64,000 bases of DNA from Effusibacillus lacus (GTDB taxonomy: Bacteria > Bacillota > Bacilli > Tumebacillales > Effusibacillaceae). Shown piece by piece: positions 27,577-37,300 of the stretch. Each line of letters begins with the position of its first letter. The first letter of the stretch is position 1. The position numbers were made by a program, and so were the translations under genes. A model generated the notes under the pieces. That model worked only from the letters and a program-made list of their open reading frames with translations, searched no databases and had not been told where the DNA came from. The DNA is taken from the NCBI RefSeq assembly GCF_002335525.1, contig NZ_BDUF01000007.1, positions 1 to 64,000 of the forward strand, written 5' to 3'.

Positions 27577-28266
27577 TTAGGACTTGGGGTTGTCTTCATT
27601 CCCGTTGAATAACCAATTCGTCAATCTCGACCAAATTCCTTTTCCTCTTGCGGCAAGTGATTTGAAATTGTCCAGTACTGGAGCGGTTTTTTGCATCAGC
27701 CTGTTCCACCAGGGACTTAGATATGGAAGGAAAGGCCGGATCAGGGGGTTACTAAGCTTCTTTGTCCACCTGAACAACTGTTTCCCAAGCCATTGCAGAA
27801 TTTTCCCAAGCGGTTGGAACGGCCAAAGAATTACTTTCTCCAACACGCGCAGCAGTCGGTCAAAAGCCCTCAGGATGATGATAAGAGTTCGCCACAATTG
27901 CTGGATAGGCCCGACAACAAAAATTAAGAATCCTTTATATACGGACAGGCATAGAAAGCCAATACTCATAATGATTCCTACTGTGCTTCCGATCACTATT
28001 TTTCGGAAGAGAAGCCGGTATACGGCCAGTCCGATTCCCATTAATACAAAAACATAGAGTCGAAGCTCTCCGTTATTGGCCCACATCAAGCTCCAAAAGA
28101 CAAGAAATACCGCCAGCACCCAAAAAGCGAGATCAAAGACCGGGCTTGCCCACCGCAAAAATTTCCAATGACGAAGCACAACCCGATACATGTCATAGAC
28201 GGCACCCAATAACATGCCGTTTAAGCCCATCACCATTAGGGTCATATATTGTGTCTGTAATGTCAT
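27577..28266 (-). CDS. yabQ: Spore cortex biosynthesis protein YabQ
   Basis: 229 residues: about five membrane segments in the N-terminal half (LMVMGLNGMLLGAVYDMYRVV, FDLAFWVLAVFLVFWSLMW, YVFVLMGIGLAVYRLLF and others), then a basic C-terminal region. YabQ sits in the outer forespore membrane and is needed for cortex formation in B. subtilis. The start overlaps the yabP stop (ATGA), so the pair is coupled. Confidence 0.92.
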   Translation of the reverse strand: MTLQTQYMTLMVMGLNGMLLGAVYDMYRVVLRHWKFLRWASPVFDLAFWVLAVFLVFWSLMWANNGELRLYVFVLMGIGLAVYRLLFRKIVIGSTVGIIMSIGFLCLSVYKGFLIFVVGPIQQLWRTLIIILRAFDRLLRVLEKVILWPFQPLGKILQWLGKQLFRWTKKLSNPLIRPFLPYLSPWWNRLMQKTAPVLDNFKSLAARGKGIWSRLTNWLFNGNEDNPKS

Positions 28267-28562
28267 TTGAACAGTTTCCCGAGAAACCCTTTGGCTTTTT
28301 CCGTGGGCGATATCTTGTCATCAAAATACCCAAGGTCAAATACCATTCCCTCAATCTGAACCAGACCGTTTTCCAAATTCAAGGATTTAATGTGAAGGTT
28401 GTCGCCGCGAATAACCAAAAGACCGTATCCTGTTTGGAGCACAAATTCATGTGCATCAAAACTTTCCACGTTGATCACACCGGTTACCTGCACGGCCTGC
28501 CGGTTTAAGAGGGTCACCTCATGACGCTCAAACTGCTTATGGGTGCGTAATCTTTCATCCAT
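28263..28562 (-). CDS. yabP: Sporulation protein YabP
   Basis: About 99 residues. The conserved pattern HEVTLLNRQAVQVTGVINVESFDAHEF and the GDNLHIKSLNLENG stretch belong to the YabP/YqfC family. B. subtilis yabP is SigE-controlled and lies in an operon with yabQ. The start is ATG 28562 with GGAGGG 6 nt upstream. A SigE-like promoter and a hairpin lie in the gap to rqcP. Confidence 0.93.
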   Translation of the reverse strand: MDERLRTHKQFERHEVTLLNRQAVQVTGVINVESFDAHEFVLQTGYGLLVIRGDNLHIKSLNLENGLVQIEGMVFDLGYFDDKISPTEKAKGFLGKLFK

Positions 28563-28589
28563 CCGAATCCCTCCGCCCAAAAAGGAAAT

Positions 28590-28623
28590 AGCGAGCAACA
28601 AACACGGGTTTGCTTGTCTCGCT
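28590..28623 (-). terminator. Hairpin between rqcP and yabP
   Basis: Minus-strand inverted repeat with AGCGAG/CTCGCT ends and CAAAC/GTTTG inner stem, followed by ATTTCCTTTTTGG. It would end the mazG-hup-rqcP transcript. The predicted SigE start falls within its first bases. Confidence 0.6.
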
Positions 28624-28627
28624 ACTC

Positions 28628-28656
28628 ACTTTATGCGCATTCGGGACAAGAAATGA
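28628..28656 (-). promoter_or_regulatory. SigE-like promoter for yabP-yabQ
   Basis: Read on the minus strand: -35 TCATTTC (5/7), 14-bp spacer, -10 CATAAAGT (7/8). The expected start is near 28620. Agrees with SigE control of yabP in B. subtilis. Confidence 0.5.
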
Positions 28657-28682
28657 CTTCTTGGGCAGAAGGAAAGGATGAC

Positions 28683-28976
28683 CTATTTCGGGTCATCCTC
28701 ATCATCCCATCTTGGATCTCCCTGTATTCTTTTTTCCGAGACCACCGTATACAATTCCGCTGCCTGATCTTTTGAAGCGTGTTCTGCAATGGCGTTTACT
28801 TTGACTTCGACAACTTTTGTGCCGAATGTAATGGTCAGGAGATCCCCCGCTTTCACCCCTGATGAAGCTTTTGAGGGGCGACCATTGATTTGGATTCGCC
28901 CCTGCTCGCAGACTTCTTTCGCCAAAGTTCTACGCTTGATCAAGCGGGAAACTTTGAGAAATTTGTCTAATCGCAT
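28683..28976 (-). CDS. rqcP: RqcP / S4-domain ribosome quality-control protein
   Basis: 97 residues, nearly all an S4 RNA-binding domain (MRLDKFLKVSRLIKRRTLAKEVCEQGRIQING) with an acidic tail (DDEDDPK). In B. subtilis RqcP (YabO) helps RqcH add alanine tails on stalled 50S subunits. It begins 1 bp after the hup stop, so both share a transcript. RqcH is not in the window. Confidence 0.92.
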   Translation of the reverse strand: MRLDKFLKVSRLIKRRTLAKEVCEQGRIQINGRPSKASSGVKAGDLLTITFGTKVVEVKVNAIAEHASKDQAAELYTVVSEKRIQGDPRWDDEDDPK

Positions 28977-28977
28977 C

Positions 28978-29253
28978 TTATTTCTTGGTCATTTCCTTCA
29001 ACTTGGCACCCGGCTTGAACGCAGGAACCTTGGTTGCGGGAATTTTGATTACAGCGCCGGTTTGCGGGTTGCGGCCGTTACGAGCCGCACGCTTACGGGT
29101 TTCGAAAGTACCGAAACCGATCAACTGGACTTTCTCACCCTTCTTGAGGGCCTGGCCGATAGCTTCAAGCAGTGCGTTCACTGCAGCTTCAGCGTCTTTC
29201 TTCTTGAGGCCAGCTTTGGTTGCCACTTTGGCAATGAGTTCAACCTTGTTCAT
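28978..29253 (-). CDS. hup: HU-family DNA-binding protein
   Basis: 91 residues, the exact HU length. [16 protein letters not shown] start, [21 protein letters not shown] (the DNA-embracing arm, about 46-66) and [12 protein letters not shown] end. It bends and compacts DNA. The mazG-hup-rqcP order is common outside Bacillus, whereas B. subtilis has hbs elsewhere. The start has GAAAGGAG upstream. Confidence 0.97.
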   Translation of the reverse strand: MNKVELIAKVATKAGLKKKDAEAAVNALLEAIGQALKKGEKVQLIGFGTFETRKRAARNGRNPQTGAVIKIPATKVPAFKPGAKLKEMTKK

Positions 29254-29364
29254 TCGTGAATCTCCTTTCAGGCAAGGATTTTATTGGTTTTATTAAACCT
29301 ACCCTGCATATTCGTGCGGTTCGACAGAAAATCCTGCATATTTTGGGGAAATTTTTCTAAAGTC

Positions 29365-30825
29365 CTAAATTTTTTCGAGTTTTTTCGACTCATTCCACCA
29401 GGCATCCATCTCTTCCAGGGAACTATCGGAGAAGGATTTCCCTTGTTCTGACAGTTTTTTCTCTATATACGCAAATCTTCTACGAAATTTGACATTGGTT
29501 CTGGAAAGAGCTTCTTCCGGATCGACTTTTAGATATCTTGCCAAATTCACCAGAACGAATAATACATCCCCCAATTCTTCCGTTTTGTCTTCAGTTACCC
29601 GGAGTTCTTCAATTTCCTCTTTCAGTTTTTTGAGTACACCCTCCACATCCGGCCATTCAAACCCGACTTCGGCAGCTTTTTTTTGCAATTTATAGGAAAC
29701 ATCCATTGCAGGCATGTTATTCTTGACTGCGTCAAGAAACGATTCCTCCTGCGGGATTCCCTTGGTCTCTTTTTCCCTGCGTTTGATCTCCTCCCAATTA
29801 CCCATTGCAGCATCTGCATCCTCCGCGCTGCGGTCACCAAACACATGTGGATGCCGGCGAATCAATTTGTCATTAATTGACTGGATTGCATCATAGATGG
29901 TGAACACGCCTTCTTCCGAGGCAATCTGCGAATGCAGAACCACTTGCAGCAACAAGTCTCCCAACTCTTCGCTCAAAGCATCAGGGTCGTCCAGATCAAT
30001 CGCTTCTGCCACCTCATACGCCTCTTCAATCACGTTCTTTCGAATGGAAGCGTGGGTTTGTTCCCGATCCCATGGACAGCCCTCAGGTGATCTCAGAATC
30101 TCAACAATCTCCACAAGTTTTGAAAATTGGCGGTGTGTTACCCGATCTTCCGTACTGCTTGGCAAGTGAAGGGTTGTTAAATGATCCACCCAATCAAGAT
30201 GGTCCAATTCGTAGAGGGGAACCCGTTCAACCCGTTCAACGCCTGCGACTCCCACAGCACGGGCGACTGTAACCGGATAGTCATCCGGATAGATATCCAT
30301 TAAAGTAAGCTTTACTTCACCGGCTACTTCCTGATTGTAAACCTGCACAATGAGGGTATGTACGGAAGGATTCAGATTGTGTGCTTTCAAGCTGGTGCCA
30401 TCCAAAATCAATAGCCCGTCAGTGGGGTCCACCCCAATTTTCAAAAGCAGTTCATCCAAAAACGAGTGTCCCGGACCCAGCAAGATTTCCACTCCTGCCG
30501 CAGGACCTTTCTGCAAAGCGATTTGTACAGACCGTTCGGCAACTCCCGGATGCCCAGGTACCGCATAGACAATTTCTCCATGTTTCTTTGCTTCATTTAG
30601 AAGAAGCTCCACGATCTGCTGATACAGGGATTCAAAATCCTCAGCCCGTTCGTACAGCTCGTCCAGCGGATGAAAGCGTACCCCTTTTTTCACCAATTCT
30701 TCCACAACCGGATGGCGTTCTGTACGCAAGAAAATCTTTTTGCCCGCTTGCAAAATCTGATACGTGCCTATCGGAAGGCCTGTCCAAGATCCGGGACCCA
30801 ATCCCACGACATGAATTCGAGACAC
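29365..30825 (-). CDS. mazG: MazG nucleotide pyrophosphohydrolase with N-terminal methylase-like domain
   Basis: 486 residues. An N-terminal tetrapyrrole-methylase-type domain (about 1-220: IHVVGLGPGSW, YAVPGHPGVAE, LLGPGHSFLDE) is fused to a tandem MazG domain (about 225-480: SPEGCPWDREQTHASIRKN, LSEELGDLLLQVVLHSQIA, TEELGDVLFVLVNLARY). It hydrolyses NTPs and dNTPs. The start is GTG 30825, with AAGGGAG upstream. Same architecture and neighbourhood as B. subtilis YabN. Confidence 0.94.
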   Translation of the reverse strand: MSRIHVVGLGPGSWTGLPIGTYQILQAGKKIFLRTERHPVVEELVKKGVRFHPLDELYERAEDFESLYQQIVELLLNEAKKHGEIVYAVPGHPGVAERSVQIALQKGPAAGVEILLGPGHSFLDELLLKIGVDPTDGLLILDGTSLKAHNLNPSVHTLIVQVYNQEVAGEVKLTLMDIYPDDYPVTVARAVGVAGVERVERVPLYELDHLDWVDHLTTLHLPSSTEDRVTHRQFSKLVEIVEILRSPEGCPWDREQTHASIRKNVIEEAYEVAEAIDLDDPDALSEELGDLLLQVVLHSQIASEEGVFTIYDAIQSINDKLIRRHPHVFGDRSAEDADAAMGNWEEIKRREKETKGIPQEESFLDAVKNNMPAMDVSYKLQKKAAEVGFEWPDVEGVLKKLKEEIEELRVTEDKTEELGDVLFVLVNLARYLKVDPEEALSRTNVKFRRRFAYIEKKLSEQGKSFSDSSLEEMDAWWNESKKLEKI

Positions 30826-30838
30826 CCACAACACTCCC

Positions 30839-32461
30839 TTATCGAATGAGTCCGACCCGTACCAGAAAATGAGCCAATTGCGGCCCGACTCGCGGCACGG
30901 AACGGATGTCGTCTTTAGTTAAACTGCCCGAAGCGAGCAGCGCCAATCCATATACCAGACCGGCCACACCTATGGCTGTAAGGGTAAAACACGCAAAGGC
31001 AAGCCGTTCAGACAACTCGCTTTCCAAAAAAACCGGCAACCCCTCCCTTAAAACAACATAGCTGGCAATCCCCATCAGAAAAGAGGCCACAAAGGGCCGC
31101 CAAACCAACAAGCGGAGATCAAACACTATACCGCTGCGCCGATAGATGTCCCACATATTCAGCAGTGCCGAAACAAAGAAGGAAAGCACAGTGGAAATGG
31201 CGGCCCCTTCAATTCCCCAGACCGGTACAAGCAACAAATTGAAGCCGAATTTGCATCCGCCTCCGACCAACAAGTTTCTCACCGGTAAATAAACGTAACC
31301 CATCCCCTGCAATATGGCGGAAGTTGTCAATTGAACCGAGGAAAACAATGTTGCAAAGGAGATGGCCATGATGGTCGCGGTTCCGGAATCATCCTTGAAC
31401 AGCATAATATCAATTGGTCTTGCAAGCAACAGCAGACCGATGGAAGACGGCAGTGCTATCAGGACTGTCATTCGCATCGCCAATTCCATCCGGTCGCAGG
31501 CAGTCCGTATATCTCTGACAGCCAAAGCGGATGCGATGGCAGGCATCAGTGCAGCCGCAATCGCCGTTGCAATTGTTGCCGGCAGCATCATCAACTTGAA
31601 TGCCCGGCCTGACAACAACCCAAACAACTCGGTTGCGCGTTCCTGGCTATAGCCCGATTGCTTCAACAAGTTCCCTACTGTTATGACATCCACATTGTTC
31701 ATCAAAGGCACAACCAGTGCGCCAAGAGAGACGGGAATTGCATAATAAAACAACTTCCTGACGATCTGTTTGTTTGGCTCGACGGGGACCCGATTTGGCA
31801 TGCGAGCATCATGCCGAAACAACTGTCTTTTTCTCCAGACATAGCCGGCCAGTATTGCCAGTGACACGAACGCTCCCGTCACCGCACCGAAAGCGGCCCC
31901 GGCAGCCGCCCACTCTTCCCCATAACCCCATTGCAAAAGCATCCACGAAACGGAAATAATCGTTCCCACACGGATAAACTGCTCCGCTACCTGGGAAACG
32001 GCAGTGGGCTCCATCTGCTGCCACCCCTGAAAATATCCCCGGATGGAAGCCATTACAGGTACAATCAATAAAGCCGGAGCGATGGCTTTAATGGCAAAGA
32101 CCGAGTCCGGGTCTCCCACAACTTGGGCAAACCAATCGGCTCCCCACCAGAGCAAAAGAAAACAGGCGATTCCCGAAAAAAACAGCAAGACGCTTGCCGC
32201 CCGAAACACTTTCTTGGCTCCCCTATAGTCTCCCATTGCAATGTGTTCGGCCACAAATTTTGACACTGCCACGGGGAACCCCGCAGTGGATAAAATCAAC
32301 AGTGTCGAGTAAATAGGATAGGCCATCTGGAATAATCCCATTCCCCGGTCTCCGATAATATTTTGCAAAAAAATGGTGTAGACCGATCCCATGATCTTTG
32401 ACAGGATTCCAGCGACAGCCAGCACCAGCGCTCCACGCAAGAACAGATTCCGTTCCGACAT
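30839..32461 (-). CDS. Polysaccharide biosynthesis/lipid flippase family protein (SpoVB/YabM-like)
   Basis: 540 residues with about 14 membrane helices, in the MOP exporter superfamily (LVLAVAGILSKIMGSVYTIFL, GDRGMGLFQMAYPIYS). Relatives SpoVB and YabM move lipid-linked peptidoglycan precursors across membranes; SpoVB is needed for the spore cortex. It lies between spoVT and mazG, the yabM position. The start is ATG 32461 behind GGGGGAG. An extended -10 (TTGCTATAAT) lies just upstream, with no good -35. Confidence 0.87.
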   Translation of the reverse strand: MSERNLFLRGALVLAVAGILSKIMGSVYTIFLQNIIGDRGMGLFQMAYPIYSTLLILSTAGFPVAVSKFVAEHIAMGDYRGAKKVFRAASVLLFFSGIACFLLLWWGADWFAQVVGDPDSVFAIKAIAPALLIVPVMASIRGYFQGWQQMEPTAVSQVAEQFIRVGTIISVSWMLLQWGYGEEWAAAGAAFGAVTGAFVSLAILAGYVWRKRQLFRHDARMPNRVPVEPNKQIVRKLFYYAIPVSLGALVVPLMNNVDVITVGNLLKQSGYSQERATELFGLLSGRAFKLMMLPATIATAIAAALMPAIASALAVRDIRTACDRMELAMRMTVLIALPSSIGLLLLARPIDIMLFKDDSGTATIMAISFATLFSSVQLTTSAILQGMGYVYLPVRNLLVGGGCKFGFNLLLVPVWGIEGAAISTVLSFFVSALLNMWDIYRRSGIVFDLRLLVWRPFVASFLMGIASYVVLREGLPVFLESELSERLAFACFTLTAIGVAGLVYGLALLASGSLTKDDIRSVPRVGPQLAHFLVRVGLIR

Positions 32462-32580
32462 TCCGTCCCACTCCCCCAATTACGACCATTATAGCAAACA
32501 TTCGCATGCTGGACGTGCCAGGCTTGCCTACCCTACTCTATGCCCCTTTGTATTTTTGTATGTTTCCTCGGGGTTCTCAA

Positions 32581-32608
32581 AAAAAATAGAGCACCACATG
32601 GGCGCTCT
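32581..32608 (-). terminator. Terminator after spoVT
   Basis: Minus strand: 8-bp stem (AGAGCGCC/GGTGCTCT, one G-U), 5-nt loop, then ATTTTTTTT, about 27 bp after the spoVT stop. Confidence 0.8.
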
Positions 32609-32634
32609 TTAAAAAGGAAGAGGGGTTGGATCCA

Positions 32635-33177
32635 TTATTGTTCCATCTGTTTGGCCAGAAAGCCGGCGGCGGTTTCCGCCAGTTTGCTTTCCAATTCGCC
32701 CATCTTTGTGGCATCATCCTTGGACAGGATGACCACGGTGCCTATCGGGTCTCCCTGCGCAATAATAGGCGCGATCACCCTTGAGGAAAAACGTTCGGTA
32801 CGTTCTTTCAGAATGGACATGTCGGCTGGAGCGGATACAACTGAAGTTTTCCGTTCTTCCATAACCTTCTCCACATCCGTTCCGATTGCCTTGTCCATGT
32901 AATCTTTCTTCGATGTACCCGCTACCGCAATCACGACATCCCGATCGGTAATGAGTGTAATATGTCCTAGGCTTTCATATAAAGAGTCCGCATATTCTTT
33001 TGCAAAATCACCCAGTTCACCGATCGGCGAATATTTTTTCAGAATCACTTCCCCGTCTCGATCAACGAATATTTCCAGAGGGTCTCCTTCACGAATTCTC
33101 AGCGTGCGGCGAATCTCTTTCGGAATGACGACACGGCCCAAATCATCAATTCTTCGGACGATACCAGTAGCTTTCAT
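32635..33177 (-). CDS. spoVT: Stage V sporulation protein T, transcriptional regulator
   Basis: 180 residues: an N-terminal AbrB-type swapped-hairpin DNA-binding domain (MKATGIVRRIDDLGRVVIPK, about 1-50) and a C-terminal GAF-like domain. In B. subtilis it tunes SigG-dependent genes in the forespore. It resembles abrB in the same window (same first 20 residues but few changes) yet has the extra domain. A SigG-like promoter lies 38 bp upstream. Confidence 0.96.
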   Translation of the reverse strand: MKATGIVRRIDDLGRVVIPKEIRRTLRIREGDPLEIFVDRDGEVILKKYSPIGELGDFAKEYADSLYESLGHITLITDRDVVIAVAGTSKKDYMDKAIGTDVEKVMEERKTSVVSAPADMSILKERTERFSSRVIAPIIAQGDPIGTVVILSKDDATKMGELESKLAETAAGFLAKQMEQ

Positions 33178-33214
33178 GGATGCTGTTTCGACCTCTCTTT
33201 CATTTGTGTAAGTA

Positions 33215-33243
33215 CTGTATGCGAGATGAGGATCATCACTTGC
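33215..33243 (-). promoter_or_regulatory. SigG-like promoter for spoVT
   Basis: Read on the minus strand: -35 GCAAG (4/5 to GHATR), 17-bp spacer, -10 CATACAG (5/7 to CATACTA). Matches the known SigG control of spoVT; the -10 is imperfect. Confidence 0.35.
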
Positions 33244-33387
33244 ACTTATGCTCTGTTGCCATTATTTTGTCCGAATGTCCGAATTATTACATTGGAATTT
33301 ACTGGACTCTCCCTCTCGCAAAGGCCGGAAGAAAATGGGGGAAAGTGCGATTAGTATCTACCAGAAACGAGGGAATATGCAACAAAT

Positions 33388-33436
33388 AAACCCAATCCTT
33401 CAGATCCGCAATTTGCGGCCTGGCGGGATTGGGTTT
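33388..33436 (-). terminator. Terminator after prsA
   Basis: Minus strand: a perfect 11-bp stem (AAACCCAATCC/GGATTGGGTTT) around a 27-nt loop, then ATTTG; 14 bp from the prsA stop. Confidence 0.7.
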
Positions 33437-33450
33437 TGGGCTCACACTGG

Positions 33451-34389
33451 TTATTTGGATTCTGTCGGCAGAGTGATTTTGATGTCAGCGTTTTTCTTCA
33501 TTTCTTCCACATGAGCATTCCAATCTTTCTCGATGGTTTGCTGGTTTTTGGCAAAATAAAGCTGTGATACTTCCTCTTTTACCTTATCAAACGGTTCCGG
33601 CTCTCCCCGTTTTTCCACTTTCAGAATGTGATACCCGAATTCCGTTTGAACGGGATCTGAAATCTTGTTGATTTCCAATTTCATGGCAGCATCCCGGAAG
33701 GGGTCCACGTAGCGGCTGAGAGGACCTTCCATCTTTCCTCCGTTCTCTTTGGCCGACGGGTCTATCGAAACCTCTTTCGCCACTTTGGCAAAATCCTCCC
33801 CGTTGGCCAGCCGTTCCTTGACCTGCATCGCCTCTTCCCTGGTTTTTGTGAGAATATGATGTACGGTGGCGTTTGCAAAAGCTCCTCGATTGTCCTCGTA
33901 AAACTTCTTAAGCAAGTCATCCGGAGGCGTCATCTTCTGTTTTTGATACTCTTCCGCATAAATGGATGCTTCTACCCAGGATTTAAGATCTTCATCCTTC
34001 AGGTTCAGTTTTTTCATTTGTTCCTGAAACCTGTTGTTGTCCCCACCATACGCAATCTGCGTAATCATGCCCTTATATTGGTTCAGGATGGGTCCCACCT
34101 GGTTTTGTTCCACCTTGATGTTTGCTTCTTTAGCTTTGTCGACCATTACTTTCCCGTACAGGACATAGTCCTCAAGGAACTCCTTCTTGTTTTGCTGTTC
34201 CTCTTTAAACTCGGGATCAAACAATTTGCGGATGTTGATCTGCTTCTGAAATTCCCCTTGGTTAACTTTGCCTCCATTGTAAGTGGCGACTACCTCCCCC
34301 GAAGTATCAGCTGCTTTGCTGCCGCAGCCAGCCAAACCAAGGCTTACGGCAACGGTCGCCAACAGCAATTTCCAACTTGTTCTAGGCAT
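33451..34389 (-). CDS. prsA: Foldase lipoprotein PrsA (parvulin-type)
   Basis: Extracytoplasmic peptidyl-prolyl isomerase that helps secreted proteins fold. 312 residues: signal peptide with lipobox LAGC (Cys22), a SurA-like N-terminal region, and a parvulin domain (about 175-270: HHILTKTREEA, FAKVAKEVSIDPSAKENGG, EFGYHILKVEKR). It overlaps the mfd 3' end by 8 bp, so it is in the mfd transcript. B. subtilis has spoVT directly after mfd, so the gene is an insertion relative to that order. Confidence 0.93.
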   Translation of the reverse strand: MPRTSWKLLLATVAVSLGLAGCGSKAADTSGEVVATYNGGKVNQGEFQKQINIRKLFDPEFKEEQQNKKEFLEDYVLYGKVMVDKAKEANIKVEQNQVGPILNQYKGMITQIAYGGDNNRFQEQMKKLNLKDEDLKSWVEASIYAEEYQKQKMTPPDDLLKKFYEDNRGAFANATVHHILTKTREEAMQVKERLANGEDFAKVAKEVSIDPSAKENGGKMEGPLSRYVDPFRDAAMKLEINKISDPVQTEFGYHILKVEKRGEPEPFDKVKEEVSQLYFAKNQQTIEKDWNAHVEEMKKNADIKITLPTESK

Positions 34390-37300
34390 TTTGCAATTCC
34401 TCCTGATTTTTCAAAACTCCCTTGTAGGCGACCATAAACTTTTCTATTGTCTGCAAAATCTCGGGCTCTTTAAGCCCCTTAACCCGCAAGGTGATTGTAA
34501 TGTAATTTCCTGCAGTCAGTTTCAACCGGTCCGGAAACTGCTGGGTCAGCGCAAAAAGTTTCTCCCCCCGGACCCGGGAATTCTGCCTTTCTGACAGTTT
34601 CATAATGACATCAAAACCTTCCTGAACTATGGAAGTAAAATCATATTGGATCGCATACGCCTTAATCCGGGTGACAGCCAGCAAATTGCGGACAGCTGGA
34701 GGCAGGTCACCGAAACGGTCTTCGATTTCCTCTTCCAGATCTTGTATGTCAGATAAGGTTCTTGCCGCGACAAACTTCTTGTAAACCTCGATTTTTTGCA
34801 TGGTATCCCTGATATATTCGCTTGGAATGTACGCATCGACAGATAGTTCAACCTGAGGGTCGGGTGGTGTCTCTTTTTTCTCACCCTTCAGTTCTTGAAT
34901 GGCCTGTGCCAGCATGTCTGAATAGAGATCAAACCCTACAGTGGCAATAAACCCATGCTGTTCGGCGCCCAGCAGATTGCCGGCACCCCGAATGGACAGA
35001 TCCCGCATCGCAATCTTGAAGCCGGATCCAAGCTCGGTGAACTCCTTGATGGCCTGCAGCCTCTTCTCTGCCACTTCAGTCAACACTTTGTCCCGCTGGT
35101 AAGTAAAATAAGCATATGCAATCCGATTGGATCGCCCAACACGTCCGCGAAGCTGGTACAGCTGGGACAGTCCCATATGATCCGCATCATAAACAATCAG
35201 AGTGTTGACGTTGGGAATATCCAGACCGGTCTCAATAATGGTGGTGGAAACCAGAACATCCGCCTCTCCTTCGAGAAAATCCAGCATCACGCGCTCCAGT
35301 TCCTCTTCTCCCATCTGTCCGTGGCCTACCAAAACTTTTGCTTCCGGTACCAGCATGCGGATTCGATCCGCCATGTTGTCGATGTCCTTCACTTTGTTGT
35401 AAAGGAAATAGACTTGGCCGCCACGCCCAAGCTCCCGCTCAATCGCTTCCCGAACCAGCACATCGTTGTATTCCACAACGTATGTTTGCACCGGAAAACG
35501 GTTTTCGGGGGGGGTTTCAATTACCGACAAATCGCGTATTCCCAGCATGGACATGTGCAACGTCCGCGGGATGGGGGTGGCGGTAAGGGTCAGACAATCA
35601 ATGTTGTTCTTCAGTTGTTTGATTCTTTCCTTGTGGGTGACTCCAAAACGCTGTTCTTCGTCGATCACCAACAGACCAAGGTCTTTAAACTTCACATTTT
35701 TGTTCAAGAGACGGTGGGTGCCAATTACTATATCCACCTTGCCTTCCGCCAAGCCTTTCATGACTTCTTTCATTTGGGCCTGTGTGCGGAAACGGGACAC
35801 GACTTCCACGTTTACCGGAAATCCGGAACACCGCTCCTTGAAGGTCTCATAGTGCTGCTGGGCAAGGATGGTGGTGGGAACCAGGACAGCCACCTGCTTC
35901 CCGTCCATTACAGCTTTGAATGCGGCCCGAATAGCCACTTCAGTTTTTCCGTACCCCACGTCACCACACAACAGCCGATCCATAGGGTTTGCCTTCTCCA
36001 TGTCTTTCTTGATTTCCCTGATGGCGCGTATCTGATCGGGAGTTTCCTCATAAGGGAACATCGCTTCAAATTCCCTTTGCCAATGACTGTCAGGACTGAA
36101 GGCGTGCCCCGGGGTGGCTTGTCTGGCTGCGTACAATTTAATCAGGTCTTCCGCTATGTCTTTGACGGAATTCTGGACTTTGGATTTAACTCTAGCCCAC
36201 TCGGTTCCGCCAAGGGAATACAGCTTGGGTTCCTTTTCTTCCGCCCCCACAAACTTTTGAATAAGGTCGATTTGTTCAACAGGAACATATAACTTGTCTT
36301 TCCCTTTGTATTTGATATGAAGGTAATCCTTGTGATTTCCTTCAATCACCAGTGTTTCTATGCCAAGGTACTGACCGATCCCATGGTTGACGTGCACAAC
36401 ATAATCGCCCACCCTGAGATCCTGATAGCTTTTTAGCTTTTGAGCGTCAGACAGGTTTCTCATCTTTTTCGTCTTGCGTTTATTGGCGAAAACTTCATTC
36501 TCGGTTACAACCGCCAACTTGACCGAAACCAGCTCAAAGCCATTGGAAAGGTTGGCCTGCAAAATGACCGGCCGTTTGCCGATACCCTCAAGTCTGGCTA
36601 CCCGATCTGCTTCCATGCCGTAATCGTCAAGCACCCTCTGCAGTCTCTCTGCCCGTTCCGGACTTGCCGCCAGGAAAATCACCCGGAAATTTGATTTCCG
36701 CCAACGTTCCAGTTCTCCCTTTAACACAGGCATTTGTCCGTGGAAGTTTTGACCGGATTTTGCCGATATATGAACCAGCTGCTGCAGGGTAATACCCGGA
36801 ATTCCCCTTGGAAAAAGCGAAAGAAACAGGCGCCTAAACCTCTTGTATGAGAAAAGACTGTCCCGGTCAACAGAAGGGATGGTTCCAGGCAGAATTTCTC
36901 CATGCTCAAGGGCTGACGTTTCCCATTCTGCATGTTCCTTCTCAAGGACCTGAATCGCTTCCCTGAGCCTCGTAGGTTCGTCCAATACAAGAATGGTATC
37001 GGAAGGCATATAATCCAACAATGTCGCAGATTCGGGGTCTACCAGATGAGTATAACGAATAAGTCCGGGAAACACTATGCCTTCCCTCAATTGCTCAATC
37101 TCGTGCCCGATATGACGATCCAAATTTTCTTTGAGGGTCTCGTCCGTCAATTTTCGCTTGTGACTTGCCAGTCGTTCAAACAAAACATCAGCCAATTCCC
37201 GAAGCTGGTCGGGATGTGCCAACACTTCACGAATGGGCCAAAGGGATACGCTTTCCATTTTTTCGGTGGACCGTTGGGTAGTGGGGTCAAACGACCGGAT

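Noticed and set aside
34955-36292. 445-codon open frame on the plus strand opposite mfd
   Set aside because: Antisense of conserved Mfd helicase motifs; no start signals or domain recognised.
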